From: Clostridia bacterium
GTDB lineage: Bacteria; Bacillota; Clostridia; Oscillospirales; CAG-272
Assembly (NCBI GenBank): GCA_017464805.1
Contig: JAFTYE010000003.1
Coordinates: 136,259-200,258, forward strand
DNA length: 64,000 nt
Reading direction: 5' to 3'
The translations under genes and the position numbers were made by a program. Below the pieces are notes generated by a model, which did not search any database, was not told the DNA's origin, and saw only the letters and a program-made list of their open reading frames with translations. Positions 23,484 to 32,035 of this stretch are shown in pieces. The first letter of the stretch is position 1. The number at the start of each line of letters is the position of its first letter.

Positions 23484-24764
23484 TTACAGCTCCAGTTTGA
23501 TCGCGCCGCACGGGCGGATGTGCAGCATCATGGCCGCACCCTCGCCAAAGATCGCGTCGGGCAGGGCGCGGTAGGCCTCCGCCTCCTCGGCACGGACGAA
23601 TACCTGAATGGTGCCCGCAAAGCCGCCGCCGTGAACGCGCCACGCGCCGCCTTTTCCGGCAAGAGCCCCTTCCGTGACGGCAAGCGCCAGCGAAAGTCCC
23701 TGCTCGGCCACGTTCTGGGTGGTATATACGTTCTGCAAATACTGGAAGCTCGATGCGCCCGAGGCAAGCAGATCGGCAAAGAAGCCGTTTACGTCACCGC
23801 GCTTCAGCGCGGCGGCGGCGTCTGCCACACGCTCGTTCTCCCGAACGAAGTGGAGCGCGCGCAAAATCGAGCGGTCGCCCTGCGTTTTGCGGAGCGAGGG
23901 GATTTTCGCCAGAATGTCGGCCTCCGAAAGACCGCGCAGAACCTCCTGCCCACAGGCCGCCGCTACCGCCTTCATCTCCTGCGGCACCGAAGCGTAGTCG
24001 GCATTGAGGTTGGCGTGATTGCCGCCCGTGTTCACGATGCACAAAACGTATCCCTCATCGTCAAGCGAGAAGGGGATCGGCTCAATCACGGGATTTTTGG
24101 GATCGGCGAAGTCTATGTACACAAAGCCGCCCACAGCGCATGCCATCTGGTCCATCAGACCGCAAGGCTTGCCGAAGTATACGTTCTCGGCATACTGGGC
24201 GATCTTGGCGATCTCTTCGTTCTTTACCTCGCCGCCGTTGTACAGGTGGTTGAGAATATTACCCACCATGACTTCAAATGCGGCAGAGGAGGAAAGGCCG
24301 GAGCCCTTCAGCACGCGGGAGGTGGTGTAGGCGTCAAAGCCGCCGGCACGGTAGCCGTATTTCAGAAAGCCGCCGCACATACCCGCGACAAGTGCGCCCG
24401 ACTTGAAGGATTTCTGCTTCTCGGGATCGGTGCAATAGGTTAGGTCGATGCGGTCCTCGGCATAGCCTTCGCTACGCACACGCACGATGTTCTCTTTCGA
24501 GGGGGACGCTACGGCGATAATGTCGCGGTCAATGGCGGCCGCCAGCACGCGGCCGTGGTTGTGATCGGTGTGGTTGCCGATGACCTCGGTACGCCCGGGA
24601 ACGGAGAAAACGAAGACCTCGCGGTCCTCGCCGTACAGGGAGGCAAATTCGCGCACAGCCTTGATATAGCGCGCGGTCTGAAAATCCACGGCGTTGCCAT
24701 ATAGGGAACGGTATTTTTCAAGAGCACCCGCTTCCAGGCGGGCAATCAGTTCATTCGGTTTCAT
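23484..24764 (-). CDS. galK: galactokinase-like GHMP kinase
   Basis: 426 residues of the GHMP kinase superfamily. Residues 55-75 carry PGRTEVIGNHTDHNHG, the family version of the galactokinase signature; the phosphate loop is LKGSGLSSSAAFEV (about 150) and the third motif GGGFAGTIQVF lies near 385. The first about 50 residues extend the usual galactokinase start. The HTDH rather than HTDY motif is common among Clostridia members annotated as galactokinase, so the sugar is probable, not proven. No other Leloir genes are linked. Confidence 0.78.
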   Translation of the reverse strand: MKPNELIARLEAGALEKYRSLYGNAVDFQTARYIKAVREFASLYGEDREVFVFSVPGRTEVIGNHTDHNHGRVLAAAIDRDIIAVASPSKENIVRVRSEGYAEDRIDLTYCTDPEKQKSFKSGALVAGMCGGFLKYGYRAGGFDAYTTSRVLKGSGLSSSAAFEVMVGNILNHLYNGGEVKNEEIAKIAQYAENVYFGKPCGLMDQMACAVGGFVYIDFADPKNPVIEPIPFSLDDEGYVLCIVNTGGNHANLNADYASVPQEMKAVAAACGQEVLRGLSEADILAKIPSLRKTQGDRSILRALHFVRENERVADAAAALKRGDVNGFFADLLASGASSFQYLQNVYTTQNVAEQGLSLALAVTEGALAGKGGAWRVHGGGFAGTIQVFVRAEEAEAYRALPDAIFGEGAAMMLHIRPCGAIKLEL

Positions 24765-24785
24765 GTTGTATCTCCTCGTATTGGA

Positions 24786-25745
24786 TTATCGTTGGTGGTA
24801 TGCGGACAGCATTTCTTCGACAAGAACATTAAGTTCGCGGGGTCTGCCAGTCCCGTCCTCGGCGTCCAGCCAAACGACGCTGTCATCGGCGGTAAACCAG
24901 GTCAACTGCCGCTTTGCGTAGCGGCGCGTGGCGGTTTTGAGGTTGGCAACCGCCTCGGGAAGCGTACATTCGCCGCGCAGATGGGCGGCAAATTCCTTGT
25001 ACCCGATTGCCTGCCCCGCCGTTGAGGAGGGGGATAGAAGGCCTTTTTCGTAAAGCCCCTTTGCCTCATCAAGAAGCCCCGCCCGCATCATTGCATCCAC
25101 GCGCGCCTCGATGCGCTCGTAGAGCCGCGCACGGTCGTAGTGCAGGGCAAAGGGCAGAATACGAAGCGCAGGCTCAGCCTCGCGCGAGCGTCTGTCCCAT
25201 TCGCTTTTTTTGATGCCCGTGGCGTAGAAGACCTCCAGTGCGCGGATCACGCGGCGCAGGTTGTTCTCATGGGTCACGGCGGCACTCTCGGGATCGCACA
25301 CGGCAAGCCGTGCATGCAGGGCGGCAGCCCCGCCGTCCGTCGCGGCGATAGCCTCAAGCTCCGCGCGGTAGGGGGTTTCACCCGGAATCGCCTCGTTCAC
25401 CTCGCCCCGCCGTGCGGCCGAGAGGTACAGACCCGTTCCGCCGCAAAAGATCGGTATCTTGCCGCGCGAGGTGACCTCGCGCACGACGCGTGCGGCATCG
25501 GCGGCATAATCGGCCGCGCTGTACGGCTCGTTCGGGTCGAGAAAATCACACAAATGGTGCGGCACAGCCGCCCGCTCCTCTTCGGTGGGCTTGGCGGTGC
25601 CGATGTTCATGTCATGGTAAATCTGCATCGAATCACAGCAAAGGATCTCACCGTCCAGACGCTTTGCCAATGCAATGGCAAGTGCCGTCTTGCCCGAAGC
25701 GGTCGGACCGATCACCGCGGGGATCAAAATCTTTTGTTCAGCCAT
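24786..25745 (-). CDS. miaA: tRNA dimethylallyltransferase
   Basis: 319 residues. P-loop GPTASGKTALA at the start, DSMQIYHDMNIGTAKP (the DMAPP/tRNA-site segment), PIFCGGTGLYLSA and GQAIGYKEF are visible. The enzyme puts an isoprenyl group on A37 of tRNAs reading U-starting codons. ATG 25745 is used; no strong ribosome site is present and the start lies within the end of the hydrolase gene, so translation is probably coupled. It is the third gene of the run. Confidence 0.93.
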   Translation of the reverse strand: MAEQKILIPAVIGPTASGKTALAIALAKRLDGEILCCDSMQIYHDMNIGTAKPTEEERAAVPHHLCDFLDPNEPYSAADYAADAARVVREVTSRGKIPIFCGGTGLYLSAARRGEVNEAIPGETPYRAELEAIAATDGGAAALHARLAVCDPESAAVTHENNLRRVIRALEVFYATGIKKSEWDRRSREAEPALRILPFALHYDRARLYERIEARVDAMMRAGLLDEAKGLYEKGLLSPSSTAGQAIGYKEFAAHLRGECTLPEAVANLKTATRRYAKRQLTWFTADDSVVWLDAEDGTGRPRELNVLVEEMLSAYHQR

Positions 25746-26656
25746 GCAAGCAGATCCGTGAAAAATTCCTCGCGGCAGGTCTCGCGGCACAACTCGTGGC
25801 GCGCGCCCTCGTACAGCTTCAGAGTCAGGTCGCTTGCCCCCGCGCTTTTAAGGCGCGTAGCGGCGGTACGGGGTGCCTTGCCCATCTTGCCGACGGGATC
25901 ACGGTCGCCGGAGGCGATCAAGGTCGGTAGGCTTTTCGGATATTCCTTTGCCCATGTGCCGGCGGTTGCACGCGCACACAGGGTGAACAGGTCGTAGTAG
26001 CCCGACACGGTGAAGGTAAAGTTGCAATACGGATCGACTGCCATGCGGGAGACCTCCTCCTCGTCGCGGGTCATCCAGTCGCGACCGTAGGGATCGTACC
26101 AGTCAAAGCGGCGGTTGTGGAAGCCGAACACCATGCGCTCCAGGGCCTGGCTGCGGTGCATCTCGCCCTTGCGGTTTTTCATAAACTTGGCAACCAGCTT
26201 GCCGATGCCGGCCATCGCGTTATTTGTCGTGCCGAGGAATACGGCACCGTCGATGTCGCGGTAATAACTGCAAGCGTACAGGCGTGCGATCAAAGAACCC
26301 ATGCCCTGACCGAGCAGAACGACAGGCACCCCGCCCAGCTGGGTACGCATCAAGAGCGTGAGCTTGTGCACATCGGTGATGACGGTGTCCGCACCGTCAT
26401 CGGCCGCGAAGAAGCCGAGGTTGTCGCTGTGGCGGGCCGTGTGGCCGTGGCCGAGGTGATCGTTACCGCAAACGGCAAATCCTGCGTCACACAGAACCTC
26501 TGCCAGCTCGTGATAGCGTCCTATGTAGTCGCACATGGCGGGCACAATCTGCACCACGCCGCGCACGGTGCGCTTTTTGGGGGTGTAGAGGCAGGCAAAC
26601 ACGTGGCTCTTGCCATCGCTGGATGCGTAGGTAAATTCTTTGTAGTTGTATTCCAT
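25724..26656 (-). CDS. alpha/beta hydrolase, nucleophile serine replaced
   Basis: 310 residues resembling monoacylglycerol lipase or lysophospholipase relatives (cap and core fold, GNDHLGHG near 65-71). The nucleophile elbow reads LLGQGMGSL, where the family usually has GHSMG: the serine at about residue 118 is a glycine (GGC codon) and the histidine a glutamine. The acid residue in GDRDPVG (about 245-250) and the histidine in EGARHELCRE (about 288) remain. The frame is intact and AAGGAG precedes ATG 26656. Thus either a non-hydrolytic relative or a changed catalytic mechanism. Confidence 0.8.
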   Translation of the reverse strand: MEYNYKEFTYASSDGKSHVFACLYTPKKRTVRGVVQIVPAMCDYIGRYHELAEVLCDAGFAVCGNDHLGHGHTARHSDNLGFFAADDGADTVITDVHKLTLLMRTQLGGVPVVLLGQGMGSLIARLYACSYYRDIDGAVFLGTTNNAMAGIGKLVAKFMKNRKGEMHRSQALERMVFGFHNRRFDWYDPYGRDWMTRDEEEVSRMAVDPYCNFTFTVSGYYDLFTLCARATAGTWAKEYPKSLPTLIASGDRDPVGKMGKAPRTAATRLKSAGASDLTLKLYEGARHELCRETCREEFFTDLLAWLNKRF

Positions 26657-26668
26657 AGGTGCGTCTCC

Positions 26669-27598
26669 TTAATGCTTTTCGGAAAATGCGCGGACCTCTT
26701 CCTCGGTGGGGAAGTAGGCGGCATCCTGATTGTTCTTGGCAAGCAGGGTGTTGAGCGAAAGACCGAAGCGGCATGCCCCCTGCACGTCCCCGCCGTTTCG
26801 GCGGTATTCCAGCAGAATGGCCGCGCAGGCCTCGTCGCAGATCGGCTTGCTCTCGCCGGCGCGCAGACCCGAGGCAAGGATCATGTGGCAATAACGTCCG
26901 TCATAGGCAAAGATGCCGCGTCCGTTCAGTTTGATGAGATAATGATGCGCCTTGACCCGCTTCTCGAGCTCCACCGCCGCCTTTAGACAACTGTCTGAGC
27001 CGATGGGCATGATGCCCGTCAGGGCAAGGGTGTCCTTGTCGTCGATGAAGAGGATCTCCAAATTCGGCAAGGAAGCAAAAGGAAAGTCGGCCGACACCCC
27101 CGCAGAGTCGAGAAACAGCGGAATGCCGCGCGCTTCTGCCATCCGCGCCGTTCCGATCAGGACATCCGCGGGTAGCTCTGTCTGTAGAAAGACCGCGCCG
27201 GGGCCCGCGTCCGCGACCGCGCGCTCCGCGTCGGAGGAAAGAAGGTTTGCGTTCGCACCGGGGTAGACTACCACGCGGCTGTCACCGTTGTCCTCCTTCA
27301 TAATCACGCGCATGCCGGTCGGGTTGTGCCCGTCCACCGCCACGTGGGTGATGTCCATGCCTGCCTCGGCATACAGACGAAGCAGTCTGTGCCCGTGCAC
27401 ATCCGCGCCGACCTTGGCCACATAAACGGGATCACCGCCAAGGCGCAAGATCGCCATCGCGGCGGCGGCTCCGTTACCGCCTGCGGCATAATGAAAGCGG
27501 CTTTCCTCGATTGCAGTTTCCCCTGCGGCGGGCATGGAGCGCACCTGCATGGTAAAGTCCATGTTGGCTGCTCCGATGATCAGTACCTTTTCCCGCAT
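26669..27598 (-). CDS. PfkB-family carbohydrate kinase with altered catalytic motif
   Basis: 309 residues of the ribokinase/PfkB type. The N-terminal AANMDFTMQV and GGNGAAAAMAILRLGG segments (usual GGxxxNxA loop) are clear. The late catalytic motif, normally DTxGAGDxF, reads SKPICDEAC, keeping the aspartate but not the GAG anion hole. Substrate is unknown; the closest named relatives are ribokinases. First gene of the minus-strand run, with GAGGGGG ahead of ATG 27598 and a promoter at 27641-27669. Confidence 0.75.
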   Translation of the reverse strand: MREKVLIIGAANMDFTMQVRSMPAAGETAIEESRFHYAAGGNGAAAAMAILRLGGDPVYVAKVGADVHGHRLLRLYAEAGMDITHVAVDGHNPTGMRVIMKEDNGDSRVVVYPGANANLLSSDAERAVADAGPGAVFLQTELPADVLIGTARMAEARGIPLFLDSAGVSADFPFASLPNLEILFIDDKDTLALTGIMPIGSDSCLKAAVELEKRVKAHHYLIKLNGRGIFAYDGRYCHMILASGLRAGESKPICDEACAAILLEYRRNGGDVQGACRFGLSLNTLLAKNNQDAAYFPTEEEVRAFSEKH

Positions 27599-27640
27599 AT
27601 TGTATCCCCCTCATAGTGCAAATAAGTATATAATACTACT

Positions 27641-27669
27641 ATTATAAAACAGCGTCGACGAAAAATCAA
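27641..27669 (-). promoter_or_regulatory. promoter of the kinase-recA-hisS run
   Basis: Minus strand TTGATT (27669-27664), 17 bases, TATAAT (27646-27641). It is the only convincing promoter found ahead of the nine genes 27598-18128. Confidence 0.65.
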
Positions 27670-27682
27670 CAGTTTTCTGAAA

Positions 27683-29986
27683 TTACGCGCCGACCGACGG
27701 CATGCGGATGACGGCTGCCTCGGGTGCTACACGCCGAGCCATCTCGCTCTCGCGTGTGTGGCAGGTGAAGATCAGGTTTTGTTGTCCCTCGGCCGAACGC
27801 TCCGCCAGCGTGCGCAAAATGCGCTCGGTGCGGTCGTTGTCCTGATGCGCAAAGCTCTCGTCAAAGAAGACGGGCGGCTTTTCCTTGTATAAGAGATCGA
27901 TAAGCGCCATGCGAAGCGACAGATAGGAAAGATCCTGCGTGCCCGCGCTCAAATAGTCGAGCGAATAGGTGCCGTCTCCCGTACCCACCGAAACCGCAAG
28001 ATCGCTTCCAATGCCGATGCGGCGGTAACGCCCGTCGGTCAGCTCCTCCATCATACGGCAGGCAAAATCCGAAAGGCGGGGAGAGATCTCCGCGCGCAGA
28101 CGTTCGCCTGCGCCGCTGATTGCCTCGTAGGCCATCACACAGGCCTCGTGCTGCTCGCGCACCGCGGCTGAGTGGTCACGAAGTGCTTCCCATTCGGCCT
28201 GTAGCAGGGCAGGATCCTGTGCGCGTGCGCGCAGGGCCGCCAACTCGCGCTCCAGCTCCCCGACGTGTCTCGAAAGGATACGCGCTTGGGATGCGAAATA
28301 GTCCTTTTGCTTGCGCCACTCCTCCAGTTGTACGTCCTCCACGCGGATCTCGCAGTCGGGCGGCAGAATGGCGCGTGCCGCGGCCTCGTTTGTACCGATC
28401 AGCTGGGCGGACAGGGCATCCACCACGTCCTGTGCGGAAAGAACCTTTGCCTCGTACACCTTTTTCTTTTCCATGACGCGCCGCGCCGTTTCGGCCAGCG
28501 TGTTCAGAAATTCTTCCACGTTCTCCTCGGGCAGGCGAGTGCCGAATCGTCCTACCACCGTGTCCAGCTCGCTGACGGCGCGGTTGTAGGCCACCCCCAG
28601 CTTGGTCTCGGTATCATAGGCTTCCTTTGCCGCGCCCCGATAGGCGTGCACCTGCTCGCGGCCGCGGTCGATCTCGTCCATGCGGGACAGAAATTCCGTC
28701 TGCTCCTTGACTCCGTACAGGCTGTACAGTGCGGTGAGTGCACGGTGCACGCGGTAGGCTTCAAGGCCAAGTCCGCCGCCTGCAAGGAGAAGAAGTGAGC
28801 CAAGCGTGTAGGGGAGAGCCAAAAGGTCACCGAAGGCGGTCGGCAGGATAAGTACAAGGATCAGAAGAACCAGTCCCGCGAAAGCAATGCAGCCGCCGCC
28901 CACGGCGGTCAACATACAGTGCTTCTTTTTTGTTTCCGAAAGGGCGCGAAGCCCGGCTGTTCCGCCCCCCTTTTGCGCCTTTTCAAGGTAAAGCTCGGTG
29001 TTTTTGTCAAGGCCCGTGCCGCTGTAACCCTCACGTGCTTGCTTGGCTTCCAGATAGCGTGCCTTGGCCTCCTTCGCCGTTCGCCCGGCAAGGGCCAGAT
29101 CGGTCAGGTCCCCCTCGTGCAGGCGGTAGGCGGGTAGGCCGTCCAGGTTTTTCAGTGCGGCCTCTGCCTCGGCGAGCTTGTGCTCCGCTTCGTGCAGACG
29201 GCGGTAAGAAACCAGAAGCAGGGCGGCCTCCTCCTGCTTTTCGTGCATTTCGGCCTCCTCCTGCTTTTTTTCGGCCGTGGCAAGCTGTCGCTTGACGGTG
29301 GCAAGGGCACTTTCTTTTTCGAAGATCGCCCCGTTGTCCTTCTCCGCCTGCGCCATGCGGGCCTTCACATCCGCCTCGCGCGTGGCCAGATCGTACAGCG
29401 CGCCGCCTCTGCCCGATTTATGCAGAAGCGTGCGGCGAAGCCCCTCTAGCTTGTCCAGCGCACGTTGGACGTTTAGGCTCTCGTCACCCGAGAAAAGCAG
29501 ATTTTCGATCGCCTCGGTCAGCTCGCCCCCACCGATGCGCGCGCTTACCTGCGGCACAAAGGCAGTGGACAGAAAGACCGCCTCGGGTACGCCGAGAAAG
29601 CGCTCGCCCGGGGTCTTCTGATCGTTCCAGGAAAGCGGCATGCGGTTGCCAAGATCGATCAGCGTGCCGGTCTCCCGGTAAGTATCCTTCCCGCGAGGCC
29701 CCGTGACCAGGGTTGTGCTTCGTTCAATGCGGTAGCGGCGATCGCCTACCCGCACGGTCATGCTGCCGGCGGCGCGCCCCTTTTCCCAATTTATTCGTTT
29801 TTTCTTTTCGGCAAGCTCCGTGCCACCCGCGCGGCCAAAGCCGTACAGCATGTAGCGCACGAAGGCCGCCAGCGTGCTTTTTCCCGCCTCGTTATCCCCC
29901 TCGATGATATTCAGACGGGAATCAAACGTACAGGAGAAATCCTGCAAGCAGCCGAAGCAGTCGATGTGCAGGCTCTCGATGATCAT
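27683..29986 (-). CDS. YhaN-like SMC-type ATPase with central membrane segments
   Basis: 767 residues. Rad50/SbcC-type ATPase halves lie at each end: Walker A GDNEAGKST (about 30-38) and, near the C-terminus, the signature YLSAGTQDLSYLSLRMA with Walker B PVFFDESFAHQD and HTRE. The middle is long coiled coil interrupted at about residues 357-415 by two hydrophobic helices (LTAVGGGCIAFAGLVLLI and a second), so the coil tip would sit in the membrane. No zinc hook CxxC. The usual SbcD- or YhaO-like nuclease partner is absent; the upstream partner is a DUF6062 gene that overlaps by ATGA. Substrate and role unknown. Confidence 0.8.
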   Translation of the reverse strand: MIIESLHIDCFGCLQDFSCTFDSRLNIIEGDNEAGKSTLAAFVRYMLYGFGRAGGTELAEKKKRINWEKGRAAGSMTVRVGDRRYRIERSTTLVTGPRGKDTYRETGTLIDLGNRMPLSWNDQKTPGERFLGVPEAVFLSTAFVPQVSARIGGGELTEAIENLLFSGDESLNVQRALDKLEGLRRTLLHKSGRGGALYDLATREADVKARMAQAEKDNGAIFEKESALATVKRQLATAEKKQEEAEMHEKQEEAALLLVSYRRLHEAEHKLAEAEAALKNLDGLPAYRLHEGDLTDLALAGRTAKEAKARYLEAKQAREGYSGTGLDKNTELYLEKAQKGGGTAGLRALSETKKKHCMLTAVGGGCIAFAGLVLLILVLILPTAFGDLLALPYTLGSLLLLAGGGLGLEAYRVHRALTALYSLYGVKEQTEFLSRMDEIDRGREQVHAYRGAAKEAYDTETKLGVAYNRAVSELDTVVGRFGTRLPEENVEEFLNTLAETARRVMEKKKVYEAKVLSAQDVVDALSAQLIGTNEAAARAILPPDCEIRVEDVQLEEWRKQKDYFASQARILSRHVGELERELAALRARAQDPALLQAEWEALRDHSAAVREQHEACVMAYEAISGAGERLRAEISPRLSDFACRMMEELTDGRYRRIGIGSDLAVSVGTGDGTYSLDYLSAGTQDLSYLSLRMALIDLLYKEKPPVFFDESFAHQDNDRTERILRTLAERSAEGQQNLIFTCHTRESEMARRVAPEAAVIRMPSVGA

Positions 29987-30705
29987 TTTTTCTCGACCCC
30001 CGCACCTTCGTTGCCCGAAAGGAAGCGGATGCTTCGCTCCACGGCGTCCTTGGCGTTGTTCCACGGCTCATCCTGGTAGCGGTAATCGAACTTTTTGCAG
30101 AACCAACTCACGTCCCCCGAAAGCTCCACGGCATATTTTCTGACCACCTCGGATACGTGCTCGTAAAACTCGGCAAATTCCTTTTTGGGCAGGGCCTGCT
30201 TGCCTACCTCAAGAAGGCGGCGGTAATGCGGCAGGCAGAAGTAGGGCTGTGCCGCCATCTTGCGGCGGAAGGAACTATCCGTGCGGTACAGAAGAAGCAC
30301 CGTGTCGTACATGCGGGAGAAGTGCATCTCGATGCGGGAGCAGACATAACAGCTCTCCTCCAGCTTGCCCAGCTTTTTCAGGGTATCGTTGCCCGCACCT
30401 GTGAACAGGGCGGCAAGTCCCTCGCCCGACAGGCTCTTTTTCACGCTCTCGAGATGGCTCTCCAAAATCAGCCCGAGCCCCAGACGGTTCTTACGCGTGA
30501 ACATCATGCCGAAATGGCGGTGGCAAAAGCCCAACTCGTTGGTTTTTTGGCGCACGTCCGGCTCCATCATGGAGGCACCCAGGATCAGCTCCAGTTCGTT
30601 TTCCTCCAGCTTGTTGTAAAGGGCGCACATCGGGCAACCGCACGAGGCGTTCTCTGCCGAGGCATCAAACGCCTCGTTAACGGGGATGGTGTATAACTGT
30701 TCCAT
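29983..30705 (-). CDS. DUF6062 family cysteine-rich protein
   Basis: 240 residues with two similar halves. Each has a Cys-x2-Cys followed about 40 residues later by a Cys-x2-His: CPMC (24-27) with FCHRHFG, and CYVC (about 120) with FCLPHYRR. This looks like two metal-binding modules, probably zinc. The remainder is helical. The start at ATG 30705 has GAGGAGG. It overlaps the YhaN-like ATPase downstream by ATGA, suggesting the two proteins act together. Family function is not known to me. Confidence 0.8.
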   Translation of the reverse strand: MEQLYTIPVNEAFDASAENASCGCPMCALYNKLEENELELILGASMMEPDVRQKTNELGFCHRHFGMMFTRKNRLGLGLILESHLESVKKSLSGEGLAALFTGAGNDTLKKLGKLEESCYVCSRIEMHFSRMYDTVLLLYRTDSSFRRKMAAQPYFCLPHYRRLLEVGKQALPKKEFAEFYEHVSEVVRKYAVELSGDVSWFCKKFDYRYQDEPWNNAKDAVERSIRFLSGNEGAGVEKK

Positions 30706-30735
30706 AAAGGGCCTCCTCAAATTTGCGACATGGAC

Positions 30736-30764
30736 TTGACATTTCTTTCATGAAAATGTATAAT
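30736..30764 (+). promoter_or_regulatory. consensus promoter for the glycosyltransferase gene
   Basis: TTGACA (30736-30741), 17 bases, TATAAT (30759-30764), plus strand. Confidence 0.8.
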
Positions 30765-30782
30765 AACAGCGTATTCTATTCT

Positions 30783-30811
30783 ATTATACACGGCTTTTTT
30801 TGTTTTTGCAA
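30783..30811 (-). promoter_or_regulatory. promoter for the DUF6062-ATPase pair
   Basis: Minus strand TTGCAA (30811-30806), 17 bases, TATAAT (30788-30783). It faces the plus-strand promoter at 30736; the two transcripts overlap at their starts. Confidence 0.65.
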
Positions 30812-30870
30812 GAGGCGCGATGTAAATGATGTCGAAATGCGCTTCTTTTTGAACGGAAGAGAGGAGAAGA

Positions 30871-31998
30871 ATGAAGGTACTGATCTTGACCATCACGGCG
30901 GGCGAAGGACATAATTCCACCGCCGCCGCCATTCAAAAGGATCTTGAGGCACGGGGTGTGGAATGTCGCACGCTGGATACCTGCCTTGAGATCAGCCGAG
31001 GACTTTACAATCTCATCTCCAAGGGCTATCTGCTGACCACGGCGGAGTTCAAAAAAGCCTATTCCTTCGTTTACGGCAAGCTGGAAAACCGCAAGGGTAA
31101 TTCCTATACGGGCTCCCTGACCCGCACTACTTATGGTCTCGTCAAAAAGAACATCGCCGACTACATTTCGGAATACTGCCCTGACGTGATCGTCTACACC
31201 CACGTATTCGCGGGCGTATTCCTTGATATTATCATGCAGAAAAAGACCATCACCGCCAAAACGGTGGGTATTCTGACCGACTTTGTGATGCATCCGTTTT
31301 GGGAGGAAACCTTGCGTACCGATCGTGTGGTCATCCCCAATGAAATGCTGATCCCCGCCGCCCGCCGCAAGGGGCTCTCGGACGTGCAGATCGTGCCCAG
31401 CGGCATTCCCATCCGCTCCGAGTTTGCAACTGCCGTTCCGCGGGACGGCGCGCGCCGCCTGCTCGGCCTTGACGCGGATATTCCCACCCTGATGCTCATG
31501 GGCGGGAGTATGGGCTACGGCTCCATGCTGAAAACCATGTGCGAGATCGACGCGTTGGATGCGGAATTTCAGATCATATCGGTCTGCGGCAACAACCAAA
31601 AGGTCAAGGAGGAGATCGACACGTATCCGTTTCGCCGTCGCGTGTTGAATTTCGGTTACACCAATCAAATCAGTCTGCTCATGGACGCCGCCGACTGTAT
31701 CGTGACCAAGCCGGGCGGCCTGACTACAAGCGAGGCTCTTGCCAAACGTCTGCCCATGATCATCTGCAATCCCATTCCGGGGCAAGAGGAGCGCAACGCC
31801 GATTTTTTGCTGAACAGCGGTGTCGCCATGAAGATTACCCCCACCCTGCGCCTATCGGACGCGGTCTATCAGATGTTCTCGGATCCCCGCCGTATCGAGT
31901 GCATGCGCGCCTCGACCGACCTTATCCGCAAGCCGAATGCCGCCCGGGATCTCACCGACCTTATTTTGTCCTTCGACACGGGCAAGCCAAACGCATAA
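30871..31998 (+). CDS. MGDG-synthase-type diacylglycerol glycosyltransferase
   Basis: 375 residues of the GT28/MurG-like fold used by UgtP and plant MGDG synthases. N-terminal domain starts MKVLILTITAGEGHNSTA (the GEGH acceptor loop), and the donor-binding half has the MGGSMGYG loop (about residue 210), then PGGLTTSEALA and GQEERNADFL. No membrane helix; such enzymes bind the membrane through the N-domain. Expected product is glucosyl or galactosyl diacylglycerol, an anchor for lipoteichoic acid in Bacillota. GAGGAG sits before ATG 30871; single-gene unit with a terminator at 32002. Confidence 0.88.
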   Translation: MKVLILTITAGEGHNSTAAAIQKDLEARGVECRTLDTCLEISRGLYNLISKGYLLTTAEFKKAYSFVYGKLENRKGNSYTGSLTRTTYGLVKKNIADYISEYCPDVIVYTHVFAGVFLDIIMQKKTITAKTVGILTDFVMHPFWEETLRTDRVVIPNEMLIPAARRKGLSDVQIVPSGIPIRSEFATAVPRDGARRLLGLDADIPTLMLMGGSMGYGSMLKTMCEIDALDAEFQIISVCGNNQKVKEEIDTYPFRRRVLNFGYTNQISLLMDAADCIVTKPGGLTTSEALAKRLPMIICNPIPGQEERNADFLLNSGVAMKITPTLRLSDAVYQMFSDPRRIECMRASTDLIRKPNAARDLTDLILSFDTGKPNA

Positions 31999-32001
31999 AA
32001 C

Positions 32002-32030
32002 AGGAGCCGCGCTCATTCAGCGCGGCTCCT
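32002..32030. terminator. bidirectional terminator
   Basis: AGGAGCCGCGCT (32002-32013), loop of five, AGCGCGGCTCCT (32019-32030), followed by TTTGCG. Shared by the glycosyltransferase and the convergent serine hydrolase gene. Confidence 0.75.
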
Positions 32031-32035
32031 TTGCG

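Noticed and set aside
23830..23860. CGTTC-tccc-GAACG inverted repeat within the galactokinase gene, checked as a LexA box
   Set aside because: The half-sites face the wrong way for the Gram-positive LexA consensus, and it lies within coding sequence, over 300 bases from recA.
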